From Pseudoips prasinana (Eukaryota > Arthropoda > Insecta > Lepidoptera > Nolidae), in contig OX621264.1 of NCBI GenBank assembly GCA_951640165.1, forward strand, positions 1,555,001-1,619,000: a stretch of DNA of 64,000 bases, in the 5' to 3' direction. Position numbers and translations under genes: made by a program. The notes under the pieces are model-generated. The model had not been told where the DNA came from. It saw only the letters and a list, made by a program, of their open reading frames with translations, and did no database searches. Shown here one piece after another: positions 31,062-42,240 of the stretch (the first letter of the stretch is position 1; every line of letters starts with the position of its first letter).

Positions 31062-32275
31062 GGGTTTTTAAATAAAGAAATAGTTGAGCGTGGTTCAAGT
31101 GGTTGAGTAGGGTTTAGCTGAGACATGGTTAAGCGACGGATCACGGAATTATTTAAAATAAGAACATAAAACTCCGATATGTTTTCCACACACAATATTT
31201 AATCGAACAGAGTAACGTTCTAATTGAATTAATAATATCTTACCCTATTTTTATTATTATCAGTGACTGGCTGACCCGGCTTCGTACTGTCTCAATCGAT
31301 AAATAAAACACCTAAACTTTTATACAAAATAATAATCTTAACGTTCTTCTTCTTAAAAATTAAAACGGTTTTCCGGGCAATTATTCCAATGTTTCTCATC
31401 TTTTAAACTTTCTCTATACCTCCACGAACATTTCAAGACCAAGATAAGATAAATCTGTTCAGCCCTTCTCGAGTTTGAACAAGACTAATGAAATAATGAA
31501 ATGTATTCTGCACTTGGGTATTTACATACACTTGTACTTGTCAAGCTCACAATGTATTACATAAACACAGTTTAAAAACAGTAGGTAATTAAAACAACAA
31601 AATATTTTGAATTAGTCCGTCCGTGCGGTCTGTTTCGTCACATATATTTTTAATATCCTTAAATAAATTATAAATAGCAAGTTACTAAGCTATTTTTGTT
31701 ACATTTAGCAATTGTATATTCAAATTAAAGAATTGAAAACAACGAGCAGTAGGCAAGCGGAAAAGTCTCTAACAGCTATCGAGTTGTATGTTATCTACAT
31801 ACAACTCATTTGCTGTTCGAGCCTTTTGCGCTAGCCAACTGCGCGTTGTTTAAAGAATAACCAATTGATAGTCTATATATCGATTTATAATTTAATAATT
31901 TTAGGATGTAAAATTCTTATAGAATTAATATAGTAATTAATGCAATGATAATCACTAATTCAATAAATAATCACAATGTAAATATAGAATTATAATATAG
32001 CAGCTACGTCATAACCGTTGCGCGTCTATTCAGTATATATTATGTTATGAGAAACCATAGCCATTACAAATCTCCGGCCATTGTTACATAAACATAAAGC
32101 CTGAATGTTGTAACAGGTGTAGCATTCTCACTATAACATCTCCGAATATTTAAGAGTAACACTCTTATTTAAAATAATGCCGTGATCCGCCGCTTAACCA
32201 TGTCTCAGCTAAACCCTGCTCAACCACTTAAACCCCGCTCAACTATTTCTTTATTTAAAAACCCTACTTAAATGT
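31062..32275. mobile_element. Element with ~110-bp terminal inverted repeats
   Basis: 31062-31170 (GGGTTTTTAAATAAAGAAAT..., GGTTTAGCTGAGACATGGTT) is repeated inverted at 32165-32275 (ACCATGTCTCAGCTAAACCC...). The interior holds LINE tails and AT-rich sequence but no ORF. Confidence 0.65.
31440..31775 (-). mobile_element. LINE 3' end (shared with 41505-41920)
   Basis: Plus strand reads TGCACTTGGGTATTTACATA, TAGTCCGTCCGTGCGGTCTG and ATTAAAGAATTGAAAACAAC. The same blocks occur at 41525-41750. Read on the minus strand it ends in ATTTCATTA. Coding part absent. Confidence 0.6.
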
Positions 32276-32755
32276 TTCTCAGCTAAGTAACGTCATTTTA
32301 GTTTACACTGTCAACATTTCTGGGACTGGTATAGAGCTTGATCAAAATTAATCGACTAAATCGGATGATGTATCAAAACTTTATGATTTTTGCTCTATGG
32401 TAGACATGGAATGATAGATTTATGATCGTAACAGTGCATTTTCAAGGACTATTGATTTTCTTCGGTGGATTTTGAAGTTTTTGATAAGATTCCAACTGGA
32501 ATTCAGTATTTATTTAAAAATTAAAACGGTTAGTAACTTCAATAAAACCTCCATTCACAAACAAACGTCAAACAAAACGTCAGCTGATGCAAATAAAATC
32601 CGCCATATTTAAGCAAGGTTTAAACCAGGGGCCGACGTGGTTTAAATTTTGACATGGCTTAACCGCGGGTCAAAGTTAAATCGTGTTTTTAAATGAAAAA
32701 TTTGATAAACCATGGTTGAGCGGCCGGCTTAAATTTAAGTAGCGTTTTTAAATAA
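32265..32755 (-). mobile_element. Sister of the element at 26850-27265
   Basis: Reverse complement opens CTTATTTAAAAACGCTACTT and runs through TAAGCCGGCCGCTCAACCAT, ATATGGCGGATTTTATTTGC and GTTTTAATTTTTAAATAAAT to GTTACTTAGCTGAGAAACAT. It abuts the IR of 31062-32275, suggesting nesting. Confidence 0.65.
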
Positions 32756-33000
32756 GACTGTTAATGTCTAATTTGCTGAAGCAAATTCGAATATTCTAGA
32801 CAAACAGTTACCTACCTGTAGAGTATTTTGTACAAGTGACTCATAGAAAATTTAAAACACGTGATGAATAAGATATTAACAGTCAAAATGTTAGGGTATT
32901 ATTATCGTATTAGTACGGCCTATTATTATCACATGGCATTAGTCATAAGGTAACTATTTCTGTGCAACGTCACATCCGGGTTCTTTCCGGGGGTCATTAA
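32756..33000. other. Unassigned
   Basis: No feature supported. Confidence 0.4.
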
Positions 33001-33049
33001 GTGGCCGTGTGGTTTCTAGCCCAGAAAGTATTACAGGTCCAACCCATAA

Positions 33050-33235
33050 CATCCCGTGGGTTTTTTTATATCATAGGGCGACAAACGAGCAAGTGGGTCA
33101 CCTGATGATAAGTGATCACCGCCGCCCATGGACACTCGCTACACCAGAGGAGTCGGGGGTGCGTTGCCGGCCTTTAAAAGTCAGCAAACAAGTGTTGCTG
33201 ATCCTTCCACCACCCCGATGAGCTCTGGCGACCTT
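33050..33235 (+). repeat. Lepidopteran interspersed repeat (GGGCGACAAACGAGCAAGTG)
   Basis: GATGATAAGTGATCACCGCC, CACTCGCTACACCAGAGGAG and GCGTTGCCGGCCTTTAAAAG form a pattern I recall as common in moths and butterflies. A second copy is at 49760-50060. Confidence 0.7.
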
Positions 33236-33383
33236 ACTCACACTCGGAACCACAACATTAAAATAATTAATGTTATTATTAAGGAGTGTCTTCTGTAAGG
33301 TGGAGGTACTTCCTCAGTCGGGCTGCTCTTTGAGCGAATAACGCTATGCCCTACCTCTACTAATTTGGATGGAATGGATGGAT

Positions 33384-33781
33384 GCATATGCAACATGTAA
33401 CTTAATTAACGCACATACTGAAAATAGTTTGTTCAGAATTGTTTACTGAATCGATTCATATCATTTTTTTTTATTCCTAAATAATTAAAACTACGGAAAA
33501 TATTGTAATATTAACCCTGTACAGTCAAAACAAATTTAAATGGACCGTAAGTCAAAGAAACAAGACTTACAATCGCAGTTTTATTTGTATTCAAACAAAT
33601 TCCATCATTCAATACAAAATAAAGAAAAATAAACTTTATTCCAAGAAACTAATTTATCAAATAATGATGCATATACATATTAAATAAAAAATTTCAGTGT
33701 ATGTATTATGATTACAACATAATATCCTAATTGGGGTGTTTGAGGGTGTGCGTTAATTACGTTACATGTTGTATATATACA
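33384..33781. mobile_element. TIR element (MITE-like), ~398 bp
   Basis: Left end ATATGCAACATGTAACTTAA-TTAACGCACAT; right end, reversed, ATATACAACATGTAACGTAA-TTAACGCACAC. ~33-bp imperfect inverted repeats. No ORF. Confidence 0.65.
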
Positions 33782-33887
33782 AGAAAACATAAAATACTGG
33801 TAGAATTGAGAAGCTTTTTCCTATTGAAGACAGTTAAAAAGCACTCAACTCCATATTAGCAGCTAAACTGAAATTAACCGTAATACT

Positions 33888-35898
33888 ATGAGTCAGTGCC
33901 TCGCCTCGCAGTATGATAAACATCATAGTAACGAAAATAGTCACTCACCGAGAGACGAGAATAGCACACGTGGGAGAGATATAGCGCGAGAGTATACCAG
34001 ACTGGGGGACACACTCGCAATGGTGATACAGCTAGTAGTATCTATATTACGGCACATATTACAGCTCGCGTTTCAGAGGAATATGCCGCCGTATTAGCTT
34101 AATTTTTGCGGCATATTACTACCTCCGAAACTAAATCGGACGAAAGACGCAGTGTGATTAACAACACAATAACGAAAATCGACACTCTCCGAGAGACGAG
34201 AATAGCAGACGTGGGAGAGATATAGCGCGAGAGTATACCAGACCGGGGAAATAAACTCGCAATGCTGATACAGCTAGTAGTATCTATATTACGGCACATG
34301 TTAGCTCGCGTTTCAGAGGAATATGCCGCCATATTAGCTAATACGCTACTTTGGCGGCATATTTCTCTGATCGTATCAATGAAATGTCACCTCCGAACCT
34401 AAATCGGATGAAAGGGCAGTGTGATTAACAGCACAATAACGAAAATAGACTCCCACCGAGAGACGAGAATAGCACACGTGGGAGAGATATAGCGTGAGCA
34501 CAGACCAGGGCTACTCTCTTTTTCCGAACAACGAAATTTCGTAATGAACTTCGTGTCTATGCTTCCACGGGTCCATTCGTTCAGCAATTTCATCCGAACG
34601 CACATTGTTTGACATTTAGATTCTCTAAACCATGGCGTTTCGAACGAAAATTTGATTTTGACACATCAAACTTCGCAATTTGAAGAAACCAAAAGTGTTA
34701 CCTTTTGATTTTCGTTTCGTGTGAATTTTGCTTCAAATTGAATTGAAATGGCTGCAAGAATGCTTTTAATTGAATTGATAAAATGATAGCATCTAACAGT
34801 TAACCTAGTTTCAGAGTAAAGGGTCCATTAACTTTGTGTAAACCTTCCAGTCTAACCCGTACATACCGATGATTTAGCTCTTCTTCATTGTGATTGAGGC
34901 TGCTTTATTTAAAGAGTGGATGAACACACTTGTAATGGGAGCAAGGAGTATCTATATTACGGCATATTACGCCAGAAAACACAGCTCCATATTAGCAGCT
35001 AAACTAAAATTAACCGTAATGCTATGAGTCAGGGCCTCGCCTCGCAATGTGATAACATCATATTAACGAAAATAGACACTCTCCGAGAGACGAGAATAGC
35101 ACACGTGGGAGAGATATACCGTGAAAGTATACCAGACTGGGGGGACACACTTGCAATGGTGATACAGGGGCACTACCGGCTAAGTCGCCGAACATCGATT
35201 TCTTAATTGGCGTTCAAATAAATAAAGGTTAACAATGACTTAATCAATCGTTAAATCGGCTTCCATGAGCACATGTGACGTCATAAATGGTCCGGAATCG
35301 ATTGTCAACGTCGAAGCCGATTTAACGATTGATTGACTTGATGAAGACTATTTTAAACTTCATTTATTTGAACGCCATTTAAAACATCGATGTTCGGTGA
35401 CTTAGCAGGTAGAGCCCCAGCTAGTAGTATCTATATTACGGCACATGTTACAGCTCGCGTTTCAGAGGAATATGCCGCCATATTAGCTAGTACGCTGCTT
35501 TGGCGGCATATTTATCTGATCGTATCAATGAAATGCCACATACGGCCAAACATCGGACGAAAGAGGCAATGTGATAAATAACACAATAGCGAAAATAGAC
35601 ACTCTCCGAGAGACGAGAATAGCAGACGTGGGAGAGATATAGCGCGAGAGTATACCAGACTGAGGGAACACACTTGTAATGGTGATACAGCAAGTAGTAT
35701 CTATATTACGGCACATGTTACAGCTCGCGTTTCAGAGGAATATGCCGCCATATTAGCTAGCACGCTACTTTGGCGGCATATTTATCTGATCGTATCAATG
35801 AAATGCCACATACGGCCAAACATCGGACGAAAGAGGCAATGTGATAAATAACACAATAGCGAAAATAGACACTCTCCGAGAGACGAGAATAGCACACT
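33888..35898 (+). repeat. Satellite-like tandem array, ~240-271 bp units
   Basis: Units carry GTAGTATCTATATTACGGCA, GAGGAATATGCCGCCATATT, CGGACGAAAGA and ACTCTCCGAGAGACGAGAAT. Unit starts at 34035, 34277, 35423 and 35694. Best-preserved spacing is 271 bp. An unrelated ~440-bp segment (34505-34945) and a MITE (35167-35418) interrupt it. ORFs inside are repeat artefacts. Confidence 0.8.
35167..35418. mobile_element. Palindromic MITE, copy 1
   Basis: GGGGCACTACCGGCTAAGTC... pairs with ...GACTTAGCAGGTAGAGCCCC almost throughout; inner arms AATCAATCGTTAAATCGGCT. It splits a satellite unit between GATACA and GCTAGTAG. Target duplication is at most 1-3 bp. Confidence 0.85.
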
Positions 35899-35914
35899 AG
35901 CACATTAATCTCTT

Positions 35915-36117
35915 GACAATAACTTGATACGAGCTAGCTAAATATCATTTCTGTAATAAAATAAATTTTATAAATGTTTTCATACAATGTGTACCTAAAT
36001 AGTATCTATGTTACTAGAAATAATATCTAATGTATACAACTATATTACTACAAACATGTTCTGACTATTTACAAGCGCTTTTTTAAAGTCTACGTGTATA
36101 AAAAAAAAAAAAAAAAC
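35915..36117 (+). mobile_element. LINE 3' end with A-tail
   Basis: ATACGAGCTAGCTAAATATC, ACTATATTACTACAAACATG, TACAAGCGCTTTTTTAAAGT, then A16-type tail (36101-36117). Same 3' UTR at 53540, 59868 and behind the coding fragment at 60409, which identifies it. Confidence 0.75.
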
Positions 36118-36124
36118 CAGTGGG

Positions 36125-36400
36125 TGGCATACATCTGACGGTCACCGTAGCCTAGTTGGTAGTGCTCCTGCCTACGAAGCTGGTGGTCCTGGGTTCGAAT
36201 CCCGGTAAGTGCAAATATTTGTGTGATGAGCACGAATATTTGTTTCTGAGTCATGGATGTTTTCTATGTATTTAACTATTTATCTATCTATATAAGTAAG
36301 TATATCTTCGCCTGGTACCCATAGTACAAGCTTTGCTTAGTTTGGGGCTAGGATGATCTGTGTGACATAGTCCCCAGATATTATCTTATCTTATCTTATA
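36125..36400 (+). repeat. tRNA-derived SINE family 4
   Basis: Head GGTCACCGTAGCCTAGTTGG (A box) and CCTGGGTTCGAATCCCGGTA (B box). Body GTGTGATGAGCACGAATATT, CCATAGTACAAGCTTTGCTT; TTATCTTATCTTAT tail. Second copy at 41102. Confidence 0.88.
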
Positions 36401-36509
36401 AAGCGTGAAAGTATATATATCTCTCCAGACTAGGGAACCATGCTTGTAGTGGTGAATCTATATCAGCTTCCAATAAGGACTATCTTTATTGACGATTTCC
36501 GTCCTAGAA

Positions 36510-36701
36510 ACGCGACACCACACTGTTCAATGCGAAATAGAAATGAAAATATCTGGCTTGCTTTCTATAAGAGAGAGAGAGAGAGACTGACAGAGAAACA
36601 TGCGCACGCCGCACAGCTGCAAAAAGTGTCGTGACAACTTTTCGTAAGATTTTTTCCGTCTTGCCCCCTTTCACAACGCGCGATAAGGAACTTCGTTCCA
36701 A
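36510..36701 (-). mobile_element. GGAACGAAGTT MITE, partial
   Basis: Reverse complement starts GGAACGAAGTTCCTTATCGC and runs to CATTGAACAGTGTGGTGTCG. Copies: 39426 (+), 40625 (-), 62691 (+). Confidence 0.8.
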
Positions 36702-36728
36702 TAACAGGGTCGCCCTATAAAATCATAA

Positions 36729-36857
36729 CAAATGGAAATCCGTTGTCTCTGCCTACCCCTCTGGGAAACAGACGTGAGACTATGTATGTATAAATCATAT
36801 ACATAGACTCACGCCTGTTTTCCAGAGGGGTAGGCAGAGACAACGGATTTCCATTTG
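36729..36857. repeat. 129-bp near-perfect palindrome
   Basis: CAAATGGAAATCCGTTGTCT... and CCTACCCCTCTGGGAAACAG... pair with their mirror around 36793 (GTATGTATAAATCATATAC centre). A relative at 38103-38605 is split by a SINE. Confidence 0.85.
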
Positions 36858-36899
36858 CATGCCGCTTTTGCCTCGTTTACTGTCAAAAGATTATTATTG

Positions 36900-37560
36900 T
36901 ACACAAGCTGACCCGGTAGACTTAATACGATAAATAAAAAATTAAAAAAAATGTTTATTTTCACACAAAACAAATAATTTAAAGAGTTGTAGTTCCTGAT
37001 TCCCAAAATAAGTAAACTTGTATCTTGGGAATCAGGGCACTCTCCTTAACGTATTAAATTAATTAAAATAGGTAAAACTTAATACACACTATATAAAAGA
37101 ATTTACATAAATATTAAAAAGAGAAAAAACATTACAAAAAATTACAATTATAAGAAAAAAAATCTTCAAAATAGCAGTAAAAAAACAAACGAGTTAATGT
37201 TGGAGTAAGTGAGTGTGTGTGTGCGGTGCGCGCGTGTGTAATGTAAGTGTACGTGTGCGTGCGCGCGTCAGTAGGTAATACAACTGAAATTGAGTCAGCA
37301 GTTGCTCTGTTTCATTATAGCTGAGTTCATAAGCCAGTTTCTGACAGCTTTTTTGCATTTAAATTAATTTAGGTCATCAAATTTTATTTTTTGGTGCATA
37401 TAGTCGTATAATTTTATACTAACTGCATCAAATTGCCGTTTACTAAATAAAATACTTGTTGTGAAGAAAAGGGCTGTTTTTGGGGTTTCCCTAGACCTCC
37501 ACGAACATTTCAAGACCAAGATAAGATAAATCAGTTCAGCCGTTCTCGAGTTTTAGCGGG
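36900..37560. other. AT-rich sequence with a GT/GC alternating tract
   Basis: 37203-37270 is alternating purine-pyrimidine (GTGTGTGTGCGGTGCGCGCG type). The rest shows only repeat-like fragments, including CCACGAACATTTCAAGACCA, shared with 31420. Confidence 0.5.
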
Positions 37561-37602
37561 ACTAACGAACAGCAATTGATTTTTATATATAGATATAGAA
37601 GA

Positions 37603-37985
37603 AGCTGCCTCGTTGGTCTAGCGGTAGCGTGTTCAACCGCAGATAATGAGGTCCTGGGTTCAAATCCCGGGTCGGGCCAAAAAGTGATTTTGGGATTTTT
37701 CCGTAAAAAGAAATTTCTCAGTATCAGCCCGAAGTCTGGGAGTGTACGATATTACACCCCCGTGCCTCGGAGAGCACGTAAAGCCGTCGGTCCTGTGCCT
37801 GAACTCTTTCCGGTCGTGTCGCTAGGCGTCCCATCGGATCATTAGAGTGATGGAATAGAAAGTGCCCCTGTGTTTGCGCACACACTTGTGCACTATAATA
37901 TGTCCTGCGCGATTGGCTAAACTCCATTGAGAATGGCCGCCGTGGCCGAAATTCGGTCGGGACAGCACACACACAATGGTGAATC
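37603..37985 (+). repeat. tRNA-derived SINE family 1, full length
   Basis: Head TGCCTCGTTGGTCTAGCGGT (A box), GGGTTCAAATCCCGGGTCGG (B box). Body AGCACGTAAAGCCGTCGGTC and GTGTTTGCGCACACACTTGT. About 370 bp. Confidence 0.88.
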
Positions 37986-38102
37986 TATGTCAGCTTTCAC
38001 TAAGGACTATCTTTATTGAGCTGTGTGAGTTCCGGCCTAGAAAGAACAACCCCATCCCCAACAGAACACCAGTAGGTGCCGTAAATCTAAGGGATACAGC
38101 AC

Positions 38103-38605
38103 ATCAGCGCCTCCTGTAAACCCCTCTGGGAAACAGGCGTGATAAATAATAATAATGTCCTCCTAGCCGAATTTCGGCCACGGCGGCCAGTCTCAACAGA
38201 GATTAGCCATCTGCGCGGGACATATTATAGTGCTCAAGTGTGTGCGCAAACACAGGAGCACTTTCTATTCCATCACTCTCATGATGGGACGCCTATGCGA
38301 CACGACCGGAAAGAGTTCAGGTACAGGACCGACGGCTTTACGTGCTCTCCGAGGCACGGGGGTATAATACCGCCAACTACCAGACTTCGGGCTGATGCTG
38401 AGATGTTTTTCTTTTTACAGAAAAGTCCCAAAATCACTTTTTGGCCCGAGCCGGGATTTGAACCCAGGACCTCGTTCTCTGCGGGTGAACACGCTACCGC
38501 TAGACCAACGAGGTAGTCAGGCGTGATACTATGTATGTCACATAGTCTCACGTCTGTCTCCCAGAGGGGTTTACAGAGACAACGGATTTTCATTTGTTAC
38601 GATCT
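38103..38605. mobile_element. Palindromic MITE interrupted by a SINE
   Basis: Halves CCCCTCTGGGAAACAGGCGT (left) and CTGTCTCCCAGAGGGG with CAACGGATTTTCATTTG (right) match the 36729 palindrome. The SINE at 38145-38517 splits them. Confidence 0.75.
38145..38517 (-). repeat. tRNA-derived SINE family 1, with 11-bp TSD
   Basis: Complete minus-strand copy, flanked by CAGGCGTGATA (38134-38144 and 38518-38528). The 3' tail is (ATT)n next to 38145. The perfect TSD marks a real retrotransposition. Confidence 0.9.
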
Positions 38606-38639
38606 TTGCATACCTCTTTTACTGTCATATATAAGACTA

Positions 38640-39125
38640 GCTGTGCCCGCGACTTCGTCCGCGTGTTAATTAGTTTTTTTTTTGTCTTTTAGTAAATTTA
38701 AATGACATTTTCTACAATAAAAGTAGCCTAAGTTACTCCTTATTACATCAGCTACCTGCCAATAAAATTCCCGTAAAAATCGGTCCAGCCATTTCAGAGA
38801 TTAGTTAGAACAAACAGACGGACAGACAGACAAAAATTGAAAAAAATATTATTTTGGTGTATGTACCGTATATATATTCATAAACATGTAGTAAAAAACG
38901 GTTATTTCAATATTAAAAACAGACACTCCAATTTTATTTATTTGTATAGATGACTAGCTGTGCCCCGCGGTGTTACCCGCGTTAAATTTTATAAATTTTC
39001 TTTGCTATAAACCTCACGGAGCCCGAGACCTTTCCAACGAATGCAAAACCGTGGAAATCGGCTCGTGCGTTCTGGAGTTATAGCGACAGGAAGGAAAACC
39101 CGACTTATTTTTATATAGTAGATTT
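38640..39125 (-). mobile_element. Two Helitron-like ends
   Basis: Plus strand shows ACTAGCTGTGCCCGCGACTT at 38637 and ACTAGCTGTGCCCCGCGGTG-TTACCCGCG at 38953. On the minus strand these are hairpin-10 nt-CTAG-T, the Helitron 3' arrangement. Confidence 0.6.
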
Positions 39126-39425
39126 ATTATACATATTATTTTGGTATCTGAATAAAGCCTATTATTATTACTCTCAATAATTCATCCAGCCATGTCACAA
39201 GACGCGTTCTAAAATAAATATGTCCGCTCAGGGTCACAACAAGGGCAAGCCCCGTATTTTCTAGAATACTACTTCTAATAAAATGACTCATCTACACAAA
39301 ACATTTTTACATCTATTTAATCACGATGGCCACACTCCTGACGTAATAGCGTTAATCTGTGTTGATATTTATTTTGTTTTTCAACCTCTTGCATTATTTA
39401 TTATGTTTTATTACACCGTCATATT
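39126..39425. other. Unassigned
   Basis: No feature supported. A 60-codon ORF at 39283 runs into the adjacent MITE. Confidence 0.4.
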
Positions 39426-39705
39426 GGAACGAAGTTCCTTATCGCGCGTTGTGAAAGGGGGCTAGACGGAAAAACTTCTCACGAAAAGTTGTCACGACAC
39501 TTTTTGCAGCTGTGCGACTTGCGCATGTTTCTCTGTCTGTCTCTCTTATAGAAAGCAAGCCAGATATTTTCATTGCTATTTCGCATTGAACAGTGTGGTG
39601 TCGCGACGATTATTTTTGTTGAGTGTATACAGGTTTTTTGTACATAATAAATAATAAGAAATTTAACTTCGTTCCATCCGGGGGTGCCTTGACACCTCTC
39701 AAGTT
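39426..39705 (+). mobile_element. GGAACGAAGTT MITE, ~280 bp
   Basis: GGAACGAAGTTCCTTATCGC to AACTTCGTTCCATCCGGGGG: short inverted ends, interior CTTTTTGCAGCTGTGCGACT, CATTGAACAGTGTGGTGTCG. It carries a CT-rich tract. Confidence 0.8.
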
Positions 39706-39999
39706 TTTATTTTTATATGGATGGCCGTTGGCTACAATTGAAAATCAGCGCTACAGTCAGAATGCTGAACTGTGGCCTTTTAGTCACAAAGGTGCTTAGT
39801 ATGGGTACCACATCAAATAGGTGCGTAAAATTATGGATTATAGAAAAATGTATTAATTGTTATTTATAAATATCAAATTGTTTTTTATGTTTTCTTCTGT
39901 GTGTTGCAGCCCTATTACTTAATTTATACTGATGCACCTTGTGTCTAATAAATATATATTCTTTCTTCTTTCTTACACTATAGTAATATCCCGGGACAT

Positions 40000-40235
40000 T
40001 ATGCACACGCGGCCATCTGATCCTTAACTTAAAGCAGAGTTACAGAATACACTATGCAAACCAAATAACTGATATAGCAACTACTTTTCTTTAAATACAT
40101 ACTTGTATACATAATTACACCCAGACTTAGGACAAACGGACATGTTCCAGACAAATATGTGTCCTAGGTGGGAATAGAACCCACGACCTGCGGCGTAAAA
40201 AGCAAGAATTTACCAACCGGTCAATTGGGTCCTTC
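40000..40235 (-). repeat. tRNA-derived SINE family 2
   Basis: Plus strand: CGGGACATTATGCACACGCG at 40002 and GGGAATAGAACCCACGACCT (reversed B box) at 40171. Confidence 0.8.
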
Positions 40236-40239
40236 CCAC

Positions 40240-40625
40240 CTACAAATGAGCTCGAGGGCTGAGTGAGTTGCGGCAGAGACCGCCGGGGTCCTCAAGCTGA
40301 GAATGCTAGGTGATCTTATGGTTCCCTGGGATCGCTGGCATTTGGAGGAAGGGCACTCCACTTGTCTTGTATAAACGGTCCCGGGAAGAGGTAACCTGCT
40401 GTAGCTCAGGTTGCCTAAAAGCGCTTTTGCGTGATGGGGAGGGGGAGGCACTCGGGCCCCTCCTCTCCCCCGGTGAGAGTTTCGCGGACGCTCAGTGTAC
40501 GGCGGGGGCACTGGTGAGATCGTTCACGAGTACCCATAGCCCCCGCTACAAGCACTGTGAGGCTGGCTACCGTGGGGGTTTTAGTGGGTCGGCCCTACAC
40601 AACGTGCGACCACGTAAAAAAAAAC
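40240..40625 (+). mobile_element. GC-rich short retroelement with A-tail, copy 1
   Basis: GGTCCCGGGAAGAGGTAACC, TGGTTTTAG-type GGGGGTTTTAGTGGGTCGGC, then A9 (40617-40625). Homologous to 52734-53134 (minus). The GTGGTTTTAGTGGG end resembles R1-type LINE 3' ends. Confidence 0.7.
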
Positions 40626-40916
40626 TTGAGAGGTGTCAAGGGACACCCGGATGGAACGAAGTCATTTCTTATTATTTATTATGTACAAAAAAACCTGTAT
40701 ACACTCAACAAAAATAATCGTCGCGACACCACACTGTTCAATGCGAAATAGAAATCAAAATATCTGGCTTGCTTTCTATAAGAGAGAGAGAGAGAGACAG
40801 ACAGAGAAACATGCGCACGCCGCACAGCTGCAAAAAGTGTCGTGACAACTTTTCGTAAGATTTTTTTCCGTCTAGCCCCCTTTTACAACGCGCGATAAGG
40901 AACTTCGTTCCAAAAA
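40625..40916 (-). mobile_element. GGAACGAAGTT MITE, full copy
   Basis: Starts at CTTGAGAGGTGTCAAGGGAC directly after the A-tail and ends AAGGAACTTCGTTCC. Inverted relative to 39426. Confidence 0.8.
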
Positions 40917-40917
40917 A

Positions 40918-41100
40918 AAGTGATCTTATGGTTAGTAGCCCGAACTGCTATGTAACCAGAAGTCCTGAGTTCAATCCTCATCCAGGACAAATCTTTGAGT
41001 GATAAGCATAACTTCTTTTTCTTTCATTTTAATAGACAACGCCCGCACTAAGTTAATTAATCCCTATGTCGCGGGGTAGGTACTTTACAAACATATATTT
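40918..41100. repeat. Composite SINE fragments
   Basis: CTGAGTTCAATCCTCATCCA is a tRNA B-box-like head. AACGCCCGCACTAAGTTAAT and CCCTATGTCGCGGGGTAGGT are the reversed tail of SINE family 3. Confidence 0.5.
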
Positions 41101-41101
41101 T

Positions 41102-41455
41102 GACGGTCACCGTAGCTTAGTTGGTAGTGATCCTGCCTACGAAGCTGGTGGTCCTGGGTTCGAATCCCGGTAAGTGCAAATATTTGTGTGATGAGCACGA
41201 ATATTTGTTTCTGAGTCATGGATGTTTTCTATGTATATAAGTATTTATTCTTATTCTTATTCTTTATTGCACACAGAAAAACAATAAAAAGAAATACAAT
41301 TTATGAAATAAAGACATGCACATAGGCGAGCTTAACTCAATATTTATCTATCTATATAAGTATGTATATCGTCGCCTGGTACCCATAGTACAAGCTTTGC
41401 TCAGTTTGGGGCTAGGATGATCTGTGTGACATTGTCCCCAGATATTATTATTATA
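41102..41455 (+). repeat. tRNA-derived SINE family 4 with internal insertion
   Basis: Matches 36137-36398 but is split by a ~95-bp segment (41245-41338: TTCTTATTCTTATTCTTTAT..., AGACATGCACATAGGCGAGC), itself a LINE-tail-like piece. Confidence 0.85.
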
Positions 41456-41504
41456 TTATTATATAATTGGCGCACATGAAGTACTTACATCCAGACTCAG
41501 AACT

Positions 41505-41920
41505 ATAATGAATAGAAATAATGAAATTTATTCAGCACTTGGGTATTAACATACACTTGTACTTGTCAAGCTCACAATGCAGTACATAAACATAGTCGAA
41601 TACAGTATAAGAATTACAAAAAAATTATTAGTCCGTCCGTGCGGTCTGTTATATCAGATATATTTTCATAAATCCTAAAATAAATAACAAGTTACTAATC
41701 TATTATTTTGAAATTTATACTATATTAAAATTAAAGAATTGAAGGCAATGAGCATTTGGATAGCGTAGAAGGCTCTTAACCAGTAGCTTAAATTAAACGA
41801 ATAATACCCGAGGCCACCATTTTGAGGTTCGGGCCACAGCTCAGGGGGCCGCTGAGGCAAAAAGACAGAATTCTAAGAGACGGTGTGATCAGTTGCACGG
41901 GATCACCGATGACGCGTTAA
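41505..41920 (-). mobile_element. LINE 3' region
   Basis: AATTTATTCAGCACTTGGGT..., TAGTCCGTCCGTGCGGTCTG shared with 31440. CGGGCCACAGCTCAGGGGGC and AAAGACAGAATTCTA are shared, inverted, with 56450-56500. Confidence 0.6.
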
Positions 41921-41974
41921 GGGGCCAAAGCGATCCTCGCCGCTGAGGAGCCTACCCTAGCTAACCTGCTATTC

Positions 41975-42240
41975 ATGGGTCATACAAATAGTTGTCCTGC
42001 GCGGCAATCGTACCCGGGACAAGAAGCTGCGAAGCAACAGTCTATATGTGGGGATCGAAGCCACTACCCGTGATTTAGCAGTCTGGGTCAGTGACTAACC
42101 ATTCGTAATTCAATTTACGATTTCCCAGATTTCAATTAATTAAATAAGTAGAAAATGCCTTTGGCATTAAGTCCGCCTGATGATGATGATGATGATGTAC
42201 ATTCCCATTGTACTGAAGTATAAATAAATAAATAAAAAAA
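41975..42240. repeat. SINE 3 fragment (-) and LINE tail
   Basis: GGGTCATACAAATAGTTGTC to ACAAGAAGCTGCGAAGCAAC is a decayed minus-strand SINE 3. AAATGCCTTTGGCATTAAGT, (TGA)n and AAATAAATAAATAAAAAA at 42155-42240 are a LINE 3' end. Confidence 0.55.

Noticed and set aside
33888..35716. Several ~65-codon ORFs
   Set aside because: They repeat with the satellite units and share no protein motif.
37613..37680. True tRNA genes at SINE heads (21090, 36140, 37613, 41105, 43670, 57530)
   Set aside because: They have A/B boxes but continue into shared SINE bodies and lack clean cloverleaf ends.
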